Source: an uncultured Neglectibacter sp.
Lineage (GTDB): Bacteria; Bacillota; Clostridia; Oscillospirales; Acutalibacteraceae
Assembly (NCBI GenBank): GCA_946554335.1
Contig: CAMNSA010000010.1
Coordinates: forward strand, 39,712 to 103,711
Length of the DNA: 64,000 nt
Reading direction: 5' to 3'
Below, one piece after another: positions 1 through 8,991 of this stretch. Position numbers and translations under genes: made by a program. The notes under the pieces are model-generated. The model saw only the letters and a list, made by a program, of their open reading frames with translations. It was not told where the DNA came from and did not search any database. Position 1 is the stretch's first letter. Each line of letters begins with the position of its first letter.

Positions 1-244
1 GCTCGGATTCATTTCTCATCCGGTGGATCTCGTCCTTGCCTTCCAGGACGATCTCCTTCTTCTTTGCTTCCGCCGTTTTAATGGCGTCGCTTACGATCCG
101 CTTTGCCTCCTGCTCCGCGGAACCGATCGCCGACTCAGCCTGGTTTTTCCTGTGAGCAACTCCCAGGAAAAAGGCGACAACACCGGCAACTGCCGCGCAG
201 GCCGCAGCGATCACGATGCAAAGCCATACAGCAACTTCGCCCAA
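1..244 (-). CDS. rny: Ribonuclease Y, N-terminal part (partial, runs off the left edge)
   Basis: About 81 codons of the N-terminus are visible. The product starts MGEVAVWLCIVIAAA, a single membrane-spanning helix of roughly 25 residues, then turns into a charged coiled coil (AESAIGSAEQEAKRIV, AKKKEIVLEGKDEIHR). This is the usual beginning of RNase Y, the membrane-anchored endoribonuclease that starts mRNA decay in Firmicutes; the KH and HD domains would lie outside the window. The start is a TTG at 244-242, chosen because a perfect AGGAGG (252-257) lies 7 nt upstream and no ATG fits. A sigma-A type promoter is at 453-482. The family call rests on the anchor plus coiled-coil pattern only. Confidence 0.85.
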   Translation of the reverse strand, partial: MGEVAVWLCIVIAAACAAVAGVVAFFLGVAHRKNQAESAIGSAEQEAKRIVSDAIKTAEAKKKEIVLEGKDEIHRMRNESE

Positions 245-452
245 TGGGGCACCTCCTTTTCCTTGTGTCTCTAGTTTTATTCATTCAGAGATAAGTGAGA
301 ATAGGGGGCCGAAAACGGCCCAAAATGCCCCGTTGCTTTTTCCTATGCAGTTGTTTCATTGTTCTATTGATGAAATTACATCTATACAAAAATGTAAACA
401 AAAAAATAAACAAGAAAAATATGAAAAAAGCACTCAGTGCATTCTAAGCTTA

Positions 453-482
453 ATTGTATCTCTATCAGGGGACCCTTGTCAA
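453..482 (-). promoter_or_regulatory. Promoter for rny
   Basis: On the minus strand there is TTGACA (477-482), an 18-bp spacer and TACAAT (453-458). It reads toward rny and leaves an AT-rich leader of about 200 nt. Between it and the plus-strand thrS promoter there is no gene. Confidence 0.6.
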
Positions 483-556
483 GAAATTTGTAACATTTTT
501 GTAAAAGTAGTTGTCAGAGTTTAGAGGTTGGTTGTTAGAAAAGGTCAAGGGCGCCC

Positions 557-585
557 TTGACAAAATGATTTCTCAGTGCTATGAT
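557..585 (+). promoter_or_regulatory. Promoter for the thrS T-box transcript
   Basis: TTGACA (557-562), a 17-bp spacer and TATGAT (580-585) lie just upstream of the T-box leader, predicting transcription from about position 592. Confidence 0.7.
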
Positions 586-591
586 GACCTC

Positions 592-886
592 AAATCGGAA
601 ATGCTTTGATAAGGAAGTTTTCCTTTGTGAGTTTCACGAAAGAGAGCCTTCGCCATTGGCTGAAAGCGCGGGCAGTGAACGAAAAGGAAGATACCACCTT
701 GGAGCAGCCGCCGTACACAGCGCACGGGAACTTCTCCGGGCCTGTTAAGGCGAGCCGGCCGGCGCCGTTACAGCCTCAATGAGGAAGCGCGTTTTATGCG
801 CTTTGAATCCGGGTGGAACCGCGGGTCATCGAGAAAATTTTACAGCTTGATGCCTGCCCCAGAATTTGCTGGGGCAGGCATTTTTT
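592..886 (+). promoter_or_regulatory. T-box riboswitch leader (threonine type) upstream of thrS
   Basis: The leader carries the diagnostic T-box sequence GGGTGGAACCGCG (811-823), which pairs with the uncharged tRNA acceptor end region, followed by an intrinsic terminator at 851-886. Upstream are elements expected of stem I: an AGAGAGCC bulge region (about 641), a GCAGTGAAC GA-type motif (about 671) and a specifier segment GATACCACCTTGGAGC (about 690) in which ACC would be the threonine codon. Known T-box behaviour is that uncharged tRNA-Thr stabilises the antiterminator and permits thrS transcription. The exact stem boundaries were not folded. Confidence 0.92.
851..886 (+). terminator. T-box attenuator hairpin
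   Basis: TGCCTGCCCC (851-860) pairs with GGGGCAGGCA (871-880) around a 10-nt loop and is followed by TTTTTT. It sits 28 nt before the thrS start and is the OFF state of the T-box. Confidence 0.9.
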
Positions 887-913
887 CTGCTTTGGCAGGA
901 AAGGAGAAAGAGT

Positions 914-2818
914 ATGGTCAAGATCGATTTGAAGGGTCAAATCAAAGAGTTCGAAAGCGGGATCACCGCCGCCGAAGTGGCTAAGTCCATCGGCATGGGG
1001 CTCTACAAAGCCGCTTGCTGCGCCCGCATTGACGGCGAGGCGTGCGATTTGCGTACCCCCATCCAGAAGGACTGCTCTCTGGAAATTCTCACCTTTGACG
1101 AGGCGGAGGGCAAGCACGCTTATTGGCACACTACCTCCCACATCATGGCCCAGGCGGTAAAAAGGCTGTATCCCGGCACAAAATTCGCCATTGGCCCCGC
1201 CATTGAAAACGGCTTCTACTACGACTTCGATCTGGAAGCGCCCCTCTCTCCGGAGGACCTTGTGAAGATCGAGGAAGAGATGAAAAAGATCGTAAAGGAA
1301 AACCTGCCTTTAGAGCGCTTCGAACTGAACCCCGATAAGGCCAGGGAAGAAATGGCCGGGCAGGACTACAAGCAGGAGCTCATCGAAGAACATTCCGGAA
1401 ACGGGGAAAAGATCAGCTTTTACCGGCAGGGAGACTTTGAGGATCTCTGCGCCGGCCCCCATCTGATGACTACCGGCGGCGTCAAGGCCATCAAGCTCAC
1501 CTCCATCACCGGCGCTTACTGGCGCGGGGACGCCTCCAACAAGATGCTCACCAGAGTGTACGGCATCTCCTTCCCCAAGCAGAGCGAGCTGGACAGTTAT
1601 CTGCAAATGCTGGAGGAGGCCAAGAAGCGGGATCACCGCCGCCTGGGCAAAGAGCTGGGGCTCTTCATGCTGCGGGACGAGGGCCCCGGCTTCCCCTTCT
1701 TCCTGCCCAAGGGCATGGTGCTGAAAAACACCCTCATCGAGTACTGGAGAAAGATTCACAAGAAGTACGGCTACCTGGAGATCTCCACTCCCATCATGCT
1801 CAACCGCCAGCTGTGGGAGCGCTCCGGCCACTGGGACCACTATAAGGACAATATGTACACCACCGTCATCGACGAGACCAATTTCGGCATCAAGCCCATG
1901 AACTGCCCGGGCGGTATGCTGGTCTATGCCAGCGAGCCCCACTCCTACCGGGAGCTGCCCTTACGGGTGGGCGAGCTGGGGCTCGTTCACCGTCATGAGC
2001 TTTCCGGCACCCTCCACGGCCTGTTCCGGGTGCGGTGCTTCACTCAGGACGACGCCCACATCTTCATGACCAGAGAGCAGATGCAGGAGGTCATTCAGGA
2101 GACGGTGCGCCTGTTCGACGAGGTGTATTCCACCTTCGGCCTCAGCTATACCATTGAGCTTTCCACCATGCCGGAAGACCACATCGGCGAGGTGGAGGAG
2201 TGGGAGCGCAATCAGGAGATCCTGAAAAGCGCCATCACGGCCATGGGCAAGGACTATGTCATCAACGAGGGCGACGGCGCGTTTTACGGCCCTAAGCTGG
2301 ACTTCCATATCGCCGACTCTCTGGGACGCACCTGGCAGTGCGGCACCATCCAGCTGGACAGCCAGCTGCCGGAGCGCTTCGAGCTGGAGTATACCGGCGC
2401 TGACGGCCAGAAGCACCGCCCCGTCATGATCCACCGGGTGGTTTTGGGCTCCATCGAGCGCTTCATCGGCGTAATCACCGAGCATTTTGCCGGGAAGTTC
2501 CCCCTGTGGCTCTCTCCCGTACAGGCGGTGATCCTGCCCATTTCCGAGCGCCATCACGAATACGCGCAGGCGTTGAAGGAGCAGCTGGAGGCCGCGGGGC
2601 TGAGAGTGGAGTGTGACACGAGAAATGAGAAGATCGGCTATAAGATCCGGGAAGCTCAGCTGCAGCAGACCCCCTATATGCTGGTGGTAGGCGACAAGGA
2701 GATGGAGAGCAGAACCATTTCTCCCCGCCACCGGAAGGACGGCGACCTGGGCTCCATGTCCGTGGAGGAGTTCATCCAAAAGACTCTCGCGGAAATCGAT
2801 TCCATGGAGATCAAATAA
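914..2818 (+). CDS. thrS: Threonine--tRNA ligase
   Basis: This 634-residue product has the normal length and domain order of ThrRS. A TGS domain occupies about residues 1-62. The editing domain follows with HTTSHIMAQAV (HxxxH). The class II catalytic core contains NCPGGMLVY, the motif 2 region RHELSGTLHGLFRVR, TQDDAHIF and the motif 3 region HRVVLGSIERF. The anticodon-binding domain forms the last 100 residues (QAVILPISERH onward). The enzyme charges tRNA-Thr in the cytoplasm. The ATG at 914 was chosen over an in-frame start at 866, which lies inside the T-box terminator; a GGAAAGGAGA ribosome binding site precedes 914. Expression is expected to be controlled by tRNA-Thr charging through the T-box leader. 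Confidence 0.97.
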   Translation: MVKIDLKGQIKEFESGITAAEVAKSIGMGLYKAACCARIDGEACDLRTPIQKDCSLEILTFDEAEGKHAYWHTTSHIMAQAVKRLYPGTKFAIGPAIENGFYYDFDLEAPLSPEDLVKIEEEMKKIVKENLPLERFELNPDKAREEMAGQDYKQELIEEHSGNGEKISFYRQGDFEDLCAGPHLMTTGGVKAIKLTSITGAYWRGDASNKMLTRVYGISFPKQSELDSYLQMLEEAKKRDHRRLGKELGLFMLRDEGPGFPFFLPKGMVLKNTLIEYWRKIHKKYGYLEISTPIMLNRQLWERSGHWDHYKDNMYTTVIDETNFGIKPMNCPGGMLVYASEPHSYRELPLRVGELGLVHRHELSGTLHGLFRVRCFTQDDAHIFMTREQMQEVIQETVRLFDEVYSTFGLSYTIELSTMPEDHIGEVEEWERNQEILKSAITAMGKDYVINEGDGAFYGPKLDFHIADSLGRTWQCGTIQLDSQLPERFELEYTGADGQKHRPVMIHRVVLGSIERFIGVITEHFAGKFPLWLSPVQAVILPISERHHEYAQALKEQLEAAGLRVECDTRNEKIGYKIREAQLQQTPYMLVVGDKEMESRTISPRHRKDGDLGSMSVEEFIQKTLAEIDSMEIK

Positions 2819-2832
2819 GAAAAGAGACGAAA

Positions 2833-2874
2833 AACCGCCCTGTCCCGATGAAAAATCGGGGCAGGGCGGTTTTT
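2833..2874. terminator. Bidirectional terminator between thrS and the ADP-ribosylglycohydrolase-family gene
   Basis: AACCGCCCTGTCCCGAT pairs with ATCGGGGCAGGGCGGTT around a short A-rich loop and is followed by TTTT. The flanking A and T tracts let it work for both converging genes. Confidence 0.9.
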
Positions 2875-2917
2875 CATTTTTTGTTTTTTCTGCATTTGCA
2901 GTGCTTTCCCACAAAGC

Positions 2918-4465
2918 TTACACTCTGGGCTGATTCGGGCAGTTGGGCGGCCCGATCTTCTCGAACTTAGCGGGCACCAAGGCGCCGCCCTCATTGAGCA
3001 GCACAAAAGGGATATGGTAGAGCCTGCCCCGCTTGCTGTCCTCAAAGCCCAGCTCCAGCACAAAGCGGTACAAAGGAGCCCTGGCTTCCTCAATGAGAAG
3101 GTCAAATTCCACCGCCCGGATCCCGCCTCCCATATGGCCCATGGTGACAAAGGTGGTCAGATCCTTGGACGGGGACACCTGCACCTCGTCCGGCGTGAAC
3201 AGGTGCATCCAAATCCGTTCGGAGGAGATGGTCTTCGCCGTGTTGGAAATGAGAAAGCGCACCCTTTTCGGCTCGCCCGGATGAATGGTGGGCTCGCCGC
3301 AATAGTCCAGGCGCACATTGAGATATTCCGAGAGATAGCGCACGACCTTCATCTCGTCATAGATATTCTGGAACCAGGGCTTGGCGCGGAAATCCGGTAC
3401 GCCCTCCTCTCTGTACAGCCCGAATTCCTCCACCGCCTGCTCATGGAGCTTTGCAACTCTCGCGGAAAACTCCGTCACATCCTTGGGGATCCGTTTCTCC
3501 ATGCGGAAGGGGTCGATGCTGATGGTCTTGATCTTGGCGCCGATGGGCTCGATCCATTTTTTATCAATGGCGTCGATCCCATGGCGCAGGCCGTAAAGGG
3601 CGGCAATGGTCCCCGCCGTGCAGTCGGTATCCTCGCCGAAATACACCGCCGTACACATGGACTTTTCCAGGTCGTCGGCTCCGTACAGCAGGCAGTAGGC
3701 GATGATGAACAGATTGGAGGGAACATCCCAACCGAAGGGGCCCTCTCCATAGCCCTTCTCCTCATCCTTGGGCGCGATATAGTGCCACTCGATATGCCCG
3801 ATGAAATTCTGCATTACAAATTCCCGGGCCTCTTCCGGGGTCATCCCCTTATCATAGCACTGGATCCCCGCGCGGATGGCTTTCGCCACCGCGCAGCCTT
3901 CGGGGATATAGGAAAGTGCGATGTCCAGAAGCTTTGTGAGATCCTCCTCGAAAAAGGCGGCGCTTTCCAAAGCGGCGGTAAACACCTCGGCATAAACGCC
4001 CTCGCCGTCTCCGTGGTCCACAATGGCGTCCTCAAAGGCATACTTTGCGGCAAGCTCCGGATACCCCGGGAACAGACATGCCCAGATCTCCGAACGGATG
4101 AAGGAGCCGCAGCTGTCCTTGAAGGAATTGTTATAGCTGCCGCTGTAGGGCGGCTCCAGCCCCACTCTCAGGTTGGCCTTCGCCGTGCCGTACTCCGCGT
4201 GGGTAAAGATCATCAGCTCGTTAAAATACTGCCCCAGAATTTTGGCGTCCAGATGAAGGCCGTGATCCTCCAGGGCCAAAAGCCACAGCACCTGAATGTC
4301 CAGGTCGTCGTTGGGCAGAGGCTCACCGCTGATATCGTGGGTATAATAGGAAATATGGTTTTCCTGGCGGTTCCACTCCATGGGCATCCCCAAAGTGCCG
4401 CCCACATTTTTTCCCATCCAGCAGCCTTCCACCCGTCTTGCGTATTCCTCTTTACTGAGTTTCAT
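2918..4465 (-). CDS. ADP-ribosylglycohydrolase family protein
   Basis: The 515-residue protein carries the family's metal-site motifs: NDDLDIQ at about residue 52, DGDGEGVYAE near 150 and GEDTDCTAGT near 275, which match the dispersed Asp/Thr ligands of the dinuclear Mg site. Known members remove ADP-ribose from proteins or hydrolyse ADP-ribose linkages, but many bacterial homologues sit in sugar-use operons and have no proven substrate. The last 130 residues look like a beta-rich accessory domain (RLDYCGEPTIHPGEPKRVRF onward). It lies 52 nt downstream of a mannose-6-phosphate isomerase on the same strand, suggesting work on a glycosyl compound rather than protein de-ADP-ribosylation; that is inference. 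The start has a GGAGAG ribosome binding site. Confidence 0.85.
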   Translation of the reverse strand: MKLSKEEYARRVEGCWMGKNVGGTLGMPMEWNRQENHISYYTHDISGEPLPNDDLDIQVLWLLALEDHGLHLDAKILGQYFNELMIFTHAEYGTAKANLRVGLEPPYSGSYNNSFKDSCGSFIRSEIWACLFPGYPELAAKYAFEDAIVDHGDGEGVYAEVFTAALESAAFFEEDLTKLLDIALSYIPEGCAVAKAIRAGIQCYDKGMTPEEAREFVMQNFIGHIEWHYIAPKDEEKGYGEGPFGWDVPSNLFIIAYCLLYGADDLEKSMCTAVYFGEDTDCTAGTIAALYGLRHGIDAIDKKWIEPIGAKIKTISIDPFRMEKRIPKDVTEFSARVAKLHEQAVEEFGLYREEGVPDFRAKPWFQNIYDEMKVVRYLSEYLNVRLDYCGEPTIHPGEPKRVRFLISNTAKTISSERIWMHLFTPDEVQVSPSKDLTTFVTMGHMGGGIRAVEFDLLIEEARAPLYRFVLELGFEDSKRGRLYHIPFVLLNEGGALVPAKFEKIGPPNCPNQPRV

Positions 4466-4517
4466 CAGGGATCTCTCCTTTTAATGCCTCTCGTTTCTTT
4501 TGAAAATCCGCCGCCGC

Positions 4518-5609
4518 TTACAGATCATAATGCACGCCGGGAGGATTGCACAGCAGAATGGCGATCTCCTCGCCGGGCTTCGCCTCTACCGTCACTTCCC
4601 CGCAGGCATAGGGGAAAAACAGCTCGTCGCCCTGCTTCAGTTCCTCCTCACGGTCTCCACAGCGCAGGACGCCCTTGCCGGAAAGCACAATGGCGATCTG
4701 ATGGAAGCCTGTCTTTAACATGGGAGCGCTGGAGTTGACCGAAAGCCTGGTAAAGGAGAAATACTCCGTCTGACCCTGCCCGATGATCAGCTCTTCCCTG
4801 CCCCAGTCGCCCTCCCGGATGGTCCTGGGGGCAATGCGGTAGCGGCGCAGGTTCTCTGCAAAGTCGGCCCCGTTGTAGTTGTAGCAGCCTAAAAGCCGCT
4901 GCTTATAAGCCTCCTTCTCCTCCTCGGTGCCGTCCCTTTTCTTCCAGGCTCCCACCGTGATGTCAGAGGGCTCCTGCACCTCCGCCACGAAACAGCCCGG
5001 ACCGATGGCGTGAGGCAGCCCGGCCTCGATAAAGAAGGCGTCTCCCACCTCTACCGGCACCTTGTGGCAGCACTGCTCCATGGCGTGGATATCTCCCGCG
5101 TCAAAGCCTTTTTCAAACTGCTCTCTGGTCACGCCCTCCTTGAAGCCCATGAGCACATAGGGAGGCTCCTCCACATCCTCCCGCTTGGAAAGCACATACC
5201 AGCTTTCCTCCTTGCCGAAATCACTGCCGAAATGCTCTTTCGCATAGGATCTGGTGGGGTGGGTCTGAAGCCCTAACTGCTTCTCGGCGTCCAAAAGCTT
5301 AACGAGCACCCCCAGCTGATCGCCGGTGAGCTTTCTGTGCTTTTCGCCCAGAGCCTTCTCCGGGTCCTTCCCGATGGCTTCAAACAGATAACAGCGCGTC
5401 CCGTCCGGCAAAATACATTCCGCGCAGCCGTCGTTGGGGTCTCCTTTTTCCACGGCGTTTACCGTCCTGGTGTCGGACCCTACCCAGGCCTCCGGCCTGC
5501 CGTCATCCGCTCCGGGGTAAATTCCCCGGAAACGGTCGATCTCTCTGCCGCCCGGATAGCGCACGATCTTGTTCTGTACCAGGCGCCAGGGATAGGCGTA
5601 AAGTTCCAT
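4518..5609 (-). CDS. Class I mannose-6-phosphate isomerase-like protein
   Basis: The 363-residue cupin enzyme would interconvert mannose 6-phosphate and fructose 6-phosphate. Zinc-ligand motifs of class I isomerases are visible: QTHP at about residue 116, a glutamate after it (KEESWYVL) and GLPHAIG near 196. A second cupin half follows with LSGKGVLRCGDREEELKQGD. It is longer at the N-terminus than the second isomerase of this window (40301-41260) and only moderately similar. It is the first gene after repeat block 5630-6195 and probably serves the upstream beta-mannosidase. The ATG at 5609 has AAGGAA 7 nt upstream. Confidence 0.85.
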   Translation of the reverse strand: MELYAYPWRLVQNKIVRYPGGREIDRFRGIYPGADDGRPEAWVGSDTRTVNAVEKGDPNDGCAECILPDGTRCYLFEAIGKDPEKALGEKHRKLTGDQLGVLVKLLDAEKQLGLQTHPTRSYAKEHFGSDFGKEESWYVLSKREDVEEPPYVLMGFKEGVTREQFEKGFDAGDIHAMEQCCHKVPVEVGDAFFIEAGLPHAIGPGCFVAEVQEPSDITVGAWKKRDGTEEEKEAYKQRLLGCYNYNGADFAENLRRYRIAPRTIREGDWGREELIIGQGQTEYFSFTRLSVNSSAPMLKTGFHQIAIVLSGKGVLRCGDREEELKQGDELFFPYACGEVTVEAKPGEEIAILLCNPPGVHYDL

Positions 5610-5629
5610 AGCAATTCCTTCCCTTCAAT

Positions 5630-6195
5630 TTAGTCATTAGTCGTTAGTGGTTAGTTGTTAGATGCTGGATTCTAGATGCTAGATGCTGGATATTAGACAG
5701 CCTGTCCTTGGCTCTCTCTGAGGAGGGAGGCAGGGGGAGCCAAGTGAGGGGCTGCGAACCGCAGGAATCCCTTGCCTCTCCCTACTCCTTACTTGCCTCT
5801 CCCTATGGGAGAGGTGGCATGGCGAAGCCATGACGGAGAGGGCGGCCTTTTAGTTGTTAGTTTTTAGTCGTTAGTGGTTAGAAAGGGCGCTCTTCTCGCC
5901 TACCGGCTCGGTTGCTGCATGCCAGTGGCATGCGTTCAGCAACGACCGGAGCGACAGCGGAGACCAGTTCGCACCAGCGGTCTCGCCTGCCGGCTCGATT
6001 GGGTCAGAACGATTGCCACCGGCAATCTTCCCCCCACAGGGACACGCTCTCTCGCCTACCGGCTCGGTCAGTTCGCACCAGCGTCCCACCGGGACGCGCT
6101 CACCCCTCTCAGTCACCTTCGGTGACAGCTCCCCCAAAGGGGGAGCCAAGGCTCTTTCTAACGACTAATATCTAATATCTAACAACTACCAAGAG
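5630..6195. repeat. Composite intergenic repeat block 1
   Basis: There is no credible gene in 5610-6234. The left end is a run of TTAG-rich words (TAGTTGTTAGATGCTGG and variants, 5636-5696). The middle holds GC-rich palindromic modules: GGCATGGCGAAGCCATGACG (from about 5816), CTACCGGCTCGGTTGCTGC (about 5900) and GATTGCCACCGGCAATC (about 6012). The right end is the inverted word TCTAACGACTAATATC (6157-6172). The same modules recur in five other gaps of this window. Confidence 0.85.
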
Positions 6196-6234
6196 GGAGA
6201 GCCAAAGGGCGGCTTTTCCTTCTTGCTTTTCCTT

Positions 6235-8835
6235 TTATTCCCAGTTGATCTTGATCTCCGGGAAGTCCGCGGTGTTGCTGCCCTCGGCGTAGGTCGTCTC
6301 CAACACATGAAGCTGGGGTGTTTCCTTGCATTTTTCCACTCTGACCGTCTTTTTCTCGCCAGGATACAGCTTAAAGTAGTTGTCGCTGTAATGTACCCTG
6401 TCGTCAGAGGTGGTCAAATACGCCACCGGCACATATGCGTCAGAGGAAACCGTGACCAAAAGCCCGTCCTTGTCCTCTTTCACATCCACGATCTCCGCTT
6501 TGCCCTGGGGGAAGCTGTGATCGCGGTAATAGGCCCGCAGGCTGTCCGCGGTCTCAAAGCCGTTTTGGGGATCACCGGCAAAGAAGAACCCGTTCTTCAA
6601 ATCTCCCTTGCAGTCGAAGGTAAACTGCTGCCAGGAATGAGGAGCGGCCTTCAGCTCTTTGACGCCCTCCTGGGACGCCTTGCCCGTAAAATCCATATAG
6701 CCGTAACGGATCTTCAGGGAAAGCTCCTCCGGCGACTCATTAATCACCGTCACCCTCGCGCCGTTCTCTTCCGAGCGAACGATCAGCTTCTTAGGGGCGA
6801 AAGCCCTCTTTAAGAAGTAGAAGGACACCTTGCGGGTGAGATAATAGTCGATCACGGTCCAGCCGGTCTCCGGCCAGCAGTCGTTATACATCCAAATCAG
6901 GTCGCCCGACCCAAAGGACTTGCGCCGGATCCCCTCCGCCATCTCGTTGTAGAGCAGTCCCTGAGCCACTCCGCTGTAAAGCAGATAGCCTTTCCAGTCT
7001 AAAGTGGTCTGGTCTGTCAGGTGGCGGTTGATGGAGTTGAGGATGCCCTGGTGCTTGAACTTATGCTCGCCGTGGTATTCCCAGGTCTTTCCCTCGCCCG
7101 TAATTTCTTCCCCGTCGTGATAGCGCCGGACAGAACTTTCCATCAGCGCGCCGAAGAAACCGTATTCACTGGAGAAACGGGCCGGGAACCGATCGAAGGC
7201 CTCCAGCTCATAATCGAACTTGAAGCTGGTGTTGGGGTCTCTTCCGAAATAGGTCCAGGCATGCACATCTCCCTCGGTCACCTCGTTGGCGCGGGGATCT
7301 CCGAAGTACGGCGTGGAGGGCATGTAGGGGATCTGAGGACTGTTGCGGTGCACCGCACGGGGCTGGATATAGTTGAAGATCTTCTCGCCGTAAAAACGCT
7401 CCGGATGAACGTCCCCCGGGAACCAGTCGGTATAGGATTCCGCGATCTCGTTGTTTCCTGTCCAGACCGCCATACAGGGGTAATGGGCCAGACGCTTGGT
7501 CTGGAACTCGGCCTCTTCGGTGGCCTCATAGAGGAACTTCTTATCCATGTCCGGATAATAGGCGCAGGCGTACATAAAGTCGTGCATCAGAAGGATCCCG
7601 TTTTCCGAGCAGTACTCATAGAAGCAGTCCGGCTCATAGGTTCCGCCGCCCCACATGCGCAGCATGGTGAAGCCCGCTTCCTTTCCTTCCTCCACCAAAG
7701 TCCGGTAAGTGGAATCAGGTGTGCGCAGATACACGGAATCTGTGGGCACCCAGTTTCCGCCCTTACAGAATATCCGCACTCCGTTTACCTTGAAGAAGAA
7801 GTTCCGGGTCCCGTCCGGAAGCTTGGAGTGGTCGATCTCCACAGTGCGCACGCCCACCTTCTTCACCCGGTCTTCATAGGTGTTTCCCTTGCAGATACAC
7901 CGGGCATGAAGCTCATAGAGGGCCTGGTCGCCGTAGCCGTTAGGCCACCAAAGCCTCGCGTCCGGGATCACGGCCTTTTCCCGCACATAGTTTTCTCCGC
8001 CCACCAGGAAATGAGTGCTTTCCTTTTGAAGGACGGGCTTTCCCTCATACAACAGCTCATACTGAAGGGTCACTTCAGAGGAGGCTGTCATGCCGGTCTT
8101 TTCGATCTCAAAGAAGAACTCCACCTGGGCGTCCTTTTCCGTCGTATAGGTGTCCATACGGGAAGAGGCAATCTTCGCGCCGGAGAAGGCCTCCAGATAG
8201 ATATTTCTGCCGATCCCGCAGGTGGGAACGGGCTTGCACCAGTCCCAGCCATAGGTGAACTGGGGCTTTCTGGTGTACACGCGCTGGTCGCAGATGGCAA
8301 AAAAGCTGGCGCAATAAAAAGAAAGGCTGTCTTTGGGGTAATTGTCCTCCATGCCGGAGGTCAGGCGGATGATGACGGTGTTCTTCCCCACCTTCAAAAA
8401 CCGCTTCACATCCTCATAGAAGGGACAGAAGGCGTTGGTGTGATGTCCTGCCGGGCGGCCGTTGATGATGATATCGGCCTTGAAGTCCAGCATTTCGATA
8501 TAGAGGCGCACCACATCCTCTGAAAGCATCTCTTCACTTACCTCAAATTCCCGGATAAACCACCAGGAAAGGTCCTTGATCCAAAGACAATCCTCAATAT
8601 TCGACTTTAAAAAGGGCTCTTTGATAATATCGTTCTCCACTAAAGGCGTAATAACATCGCAGGGCACCTTCGCCTCTAAAAAGCCCTGCTTCACAGGCAG
8701 CACATTGGGAAACTTTTCCCGATTGACGGAGAACTTCCCCGCAGGGCGTTCCATCACTTCCACAAAGCGCTCAGGACCTACATCCAGAAATTCGCCCCGC
8801 AGCTTCCAAATACCGGAAAGATCTATTTTCTGCAT
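6235..8835 (-). CDS. Glycoside hydrolase family 2 protein, beta-mannosidase-like
   Basis: The 866-residue enzyme has the GH2 layout: a sugar-binding jelly roll (residues 1-190), an immunoglobulin-like domain, and a TIM barrel from about 320. WTGNNEI near residue 460 carries the acid/base glutamate, and SEYGFFG near 557 the nucleophile. MLRMWGGGTYEPDCFYEYC and the LLMHDFMYACAYYP segment are typical of the beta-mannosidase branch. No signal peptide is seen, so it probably acts in the cytoplasm on imported mannosides. It follows the sugar-binding protein gene after a terminator hairpin and precedes a mannose-6-phosphate isomerase, fitting a mannoside-to-fructose-6-phosphate route. GAGGAG lies 9 nt before the ATG. 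Beta-glucuronidase or galactosidase activity is less likely but not excluded. Confidence 0.9.
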   Translation of the reverse strand: MQKIDLSGIWKLRGEFLDVGPERFVEVMERPAGKFSVNREKFPNVLPVKQGFLEAKVPCDVITPLVENDIIKEPFLKSNIEDCLWIKDLSWWFIREFEVSEEMLSEDVVRLYIEMLDFKADIIINGRPAGHHTNAFCPFYEDVKRFLKVGKNTVIIRLTSGMEDNYPKDSLSFYCASFFAICDQRVYTRKPQFTYGWDWCKPVPTCGIGRNIYLEAFSGAKIASSRMDTYTTEKDAQVEFFFEIEKTGMTASSEVTLQYELLYEGKPVLQKESTHFLVGGENYVREKAVIPDARLWWPNGYGDQALYELHARCICKGNTYEDRVKKVGVRTVEIDHSKLPDGTRNFFFKVNGVRIFCKGGNWVPTDSVYLRTPDSTYRTLVEEGKEAGFTMLRMWGGGTYEPDCFYEYCSENGILLMHDFMYACAYYPDMDKKFLYEATEEAEFQTKRLAHYPCMAVWTGNNEIAESYTDWFPGDVHPERFYGEKIFNYIQPRAVHRNSPQIPYMPSTPYFGDPRANEVTEGDVHAWTYFGRDPNTSFKFDYELEAFDRFPARFSSEYGFFGALMESSVRRYHDGEEITGEGKTWEYHGEHKFKHQGILNSINRHLTDQTTLDWKGYLLYSGVAQGLLYNEMAEGIRRKSFGSGDLIWMYNDCWPETGWTVIDYYLTRKVSFYFLKRAFAPKKLIVRSEENGARVTVINESPEELSLKIRYGYMDFTGKASQEGVKELKAAPHSWQQFTFDCKGDLKNGFFFAGDPQNGFETADSLRAYYRDHSFPQGKAEIVDVKEDKDGLLVTVSSDAYVPVAYLTTSDDRVHYSDNYFKLYPGEKKTVRVEKCKETPQLHVLETTYAEGSNTADFPEIKINWE

Positions 8836-8896
8836 ATCAAATCAACTCCTCTTTTGAAAAAACTCACGCGTTTTCATCGCTTCCCCAAAAAGAATC

Positions 8897-8927
8897 GCGG
8901 GAGAAGGAGGAATCCTCCTTCTCCCGC
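8897..8927 (-). terminator. Terminator after the solute-binding protein gene
   Basis: GCGGGAGAAGGAGG and CCTCCTTCTCCCGC form a 14-bp stem with a 3-nt loop. On the minus strand it is followed by GATTCTTTTT. It separates the transporter genes from the GH2 gene, so the hydrolase may be expressed by partial read-through. Confidence 0.85.
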
Positions 8928-8991
8928 TCTTCCTATTTTACCTTTGATCTCTCAAAGGAAATCATTTGGAACGCAAAGACAAAGTCAAAGC

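Noticed and set aside
5871..6175. Small reading frames inside repeat block 1 (and similar ones in the other blocks)
   Set aside because: They run through palindromic modules in both directions and recur wherever the modules recur; no start sites or conserved protein features.
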